Positions 40,126-40,507 of a DNA stretch of 40,507 nt are shown here, piece after piece. The notes beneath the pieces were generated by a model that was not told the origin of the DNA, searched no databases, and was given only the letters and a program-made list of their open reading frames with translations. The translations under genes and the position numbers were made by a program. The DNA comes from Niveispirillum sp. (GTDB lineage Bacteria; Pseudomonadota; Alphaproteobacteria; Azospirillales; Azospirillaceae): contig NZ_JAGOGJ010000058.1 in assembly GCF_017996735.1 (NCBI RefSeq), positions 1 to 40,507 on the forward strand. The letters are read 5' to 3'. How positions within the stretch are numbered: position 1 is the stretch's first letter; each line of letters starts with the position of its first letter.

Positions 40126-40507
40126 CAGGCGGCGATCCGCTCGGTGACGCCGCGATCCAGCGCGGCGGAATAGAAGGCGATGATCTGCTGCTTCATCTGT
40201 TCCGGGTCCTCGCTGGTCATGATCTGATGACGGTAATCGGCCGACCCGTTCATGCCCTTGGAATACCAGGCGACATGCTTGCGGGCGATCTTGATGCCGG
40301 CATCCACCCCGTAATGGGCCAGGATGGCATCGTAATGTTCCAGGACCGTCTGCATCTGTTCGGCCAGCGGCGGGTCGGGCAGCTTTACGCCCGTGCGCAG
40401 GTAATGCATGACCTGGGCGATGAACCAGGGGCGGCCATAGGTGCCGCGCCCGATCATGATGCCATCGGCGCCGGATTCCTCCAGACAGCGGACGGCATCC
40501 TCAAAGC
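40125..40507 (-). CDS. dusB: tRNA-dihydrouridine synthase DusB/NifR3 (C-terminal part)
   Basis: The 3' end of a gene that continues past the right edge; about 126 residues are visible. The remaining sequence begins CLEESGADGIMIGRGTYGRPWF, the conserved end of the FMN-binding TIM barrel in the DUS family, and continues into the helical C-terminal domain (KIARKHVAWYSKGMNGSADYRHQI). DusB reduces uridine in the D-loop of tRNAs. It is the first known gene of the nifR3-ntrBC operon in alphaproteobacteria. Confidence 0.93.
   Translation of the reverse strand, partial: FEDAVRCLEESGADGIMIGRGTYGRPWFIAQVMHYLRTGVKLPDPPLAEQMQTVLEHYDAILAHYGVDAGIKIARKHVAWYSKGMNGSADYRHQIMTSEDPEQMKQQIIAFYSAALDRGVTERIAA

Overview
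This is a GC-rich window in which almost all coding DNA is packed with little intergenic space. The right half carries the nitrogen-regulation block dusB/nifR3 - ntrB - ntrC - ntrY - ntrX - trkA, followed by a class IV D-amino-acid aminotransferase, a HAD phosphatase, hfq and hflX. That order is familiar from Rhodospirillales such as Azospirillum and relatives, so the window most likely comes from an alphaproteobacterial chromosome of that group. The assignment rests on gene order and protein resemblance only; no rRNA or tRNA gene was seen.

Left part (1-6.5 kb): a two-partner secretion pair on the minus strand, with the TpsB outer-membrane transporter first and a large TpsA exoprotein that runs off the left edge. 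The TpsA gene contains a 294-bp (98-codon) tandem repeat. Divergent from it is a Tat-exported PhoX-family phosphatase. From 6.5 to 11.5 kb come two acyl-CoA thioesterases, an aldo/keto reductase and a CopA-type copper ATPase. The copA upstream region contains a nearly textbook CueR (MerR-family) operator. From 11.5 to 17 kb lie allophanate hydrolase and urea carboxylase, the ATP-dependent urea amidolyase route (urea to allophanate to ammonia and CO2). UvrD, an unrecognised protein with an HEAGH zinc-protease-like motif, TyrS, AnmK, a small membrane protein, a flavin-binding PNPOx-like protein and MscL follow up to 24.3 kb.

From 24.3 to 30.5 kb (minus strand) come an inositol-monophosphatase-family enzyme, HflX, Hfq, a HAD phosphatase, the D-aminotransferase and TrkA, with a small alpha/beta hydrolase on the plus strand. 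The ntrY-ntrX-trkA operon has acquired a hicAB toxin-antitoxin pair, stitched in by overlapping start and stop codons. 

The most unusual region is 34.8-37.5 kb. Here ntrBC and ntrYX, normally adjacent, are separated by an AT-rich insert on the opposite strand. It holds a 190-residue protein that I cannot assign and a 467-residue HTH-plus-ImmA/IrrE zinc protease gene overlapping it by ATGA. Beyond these lie an orphan RelB-type antitoxin and REP-like hairpins. The AT-rich pair looks like a horizontally acquired two-gene regulatory, toxin-antitoxin or defence module and is the best candidate for an undescribed system. The ntrB and ntrC genes and the 3' end of dusB close the right edge.
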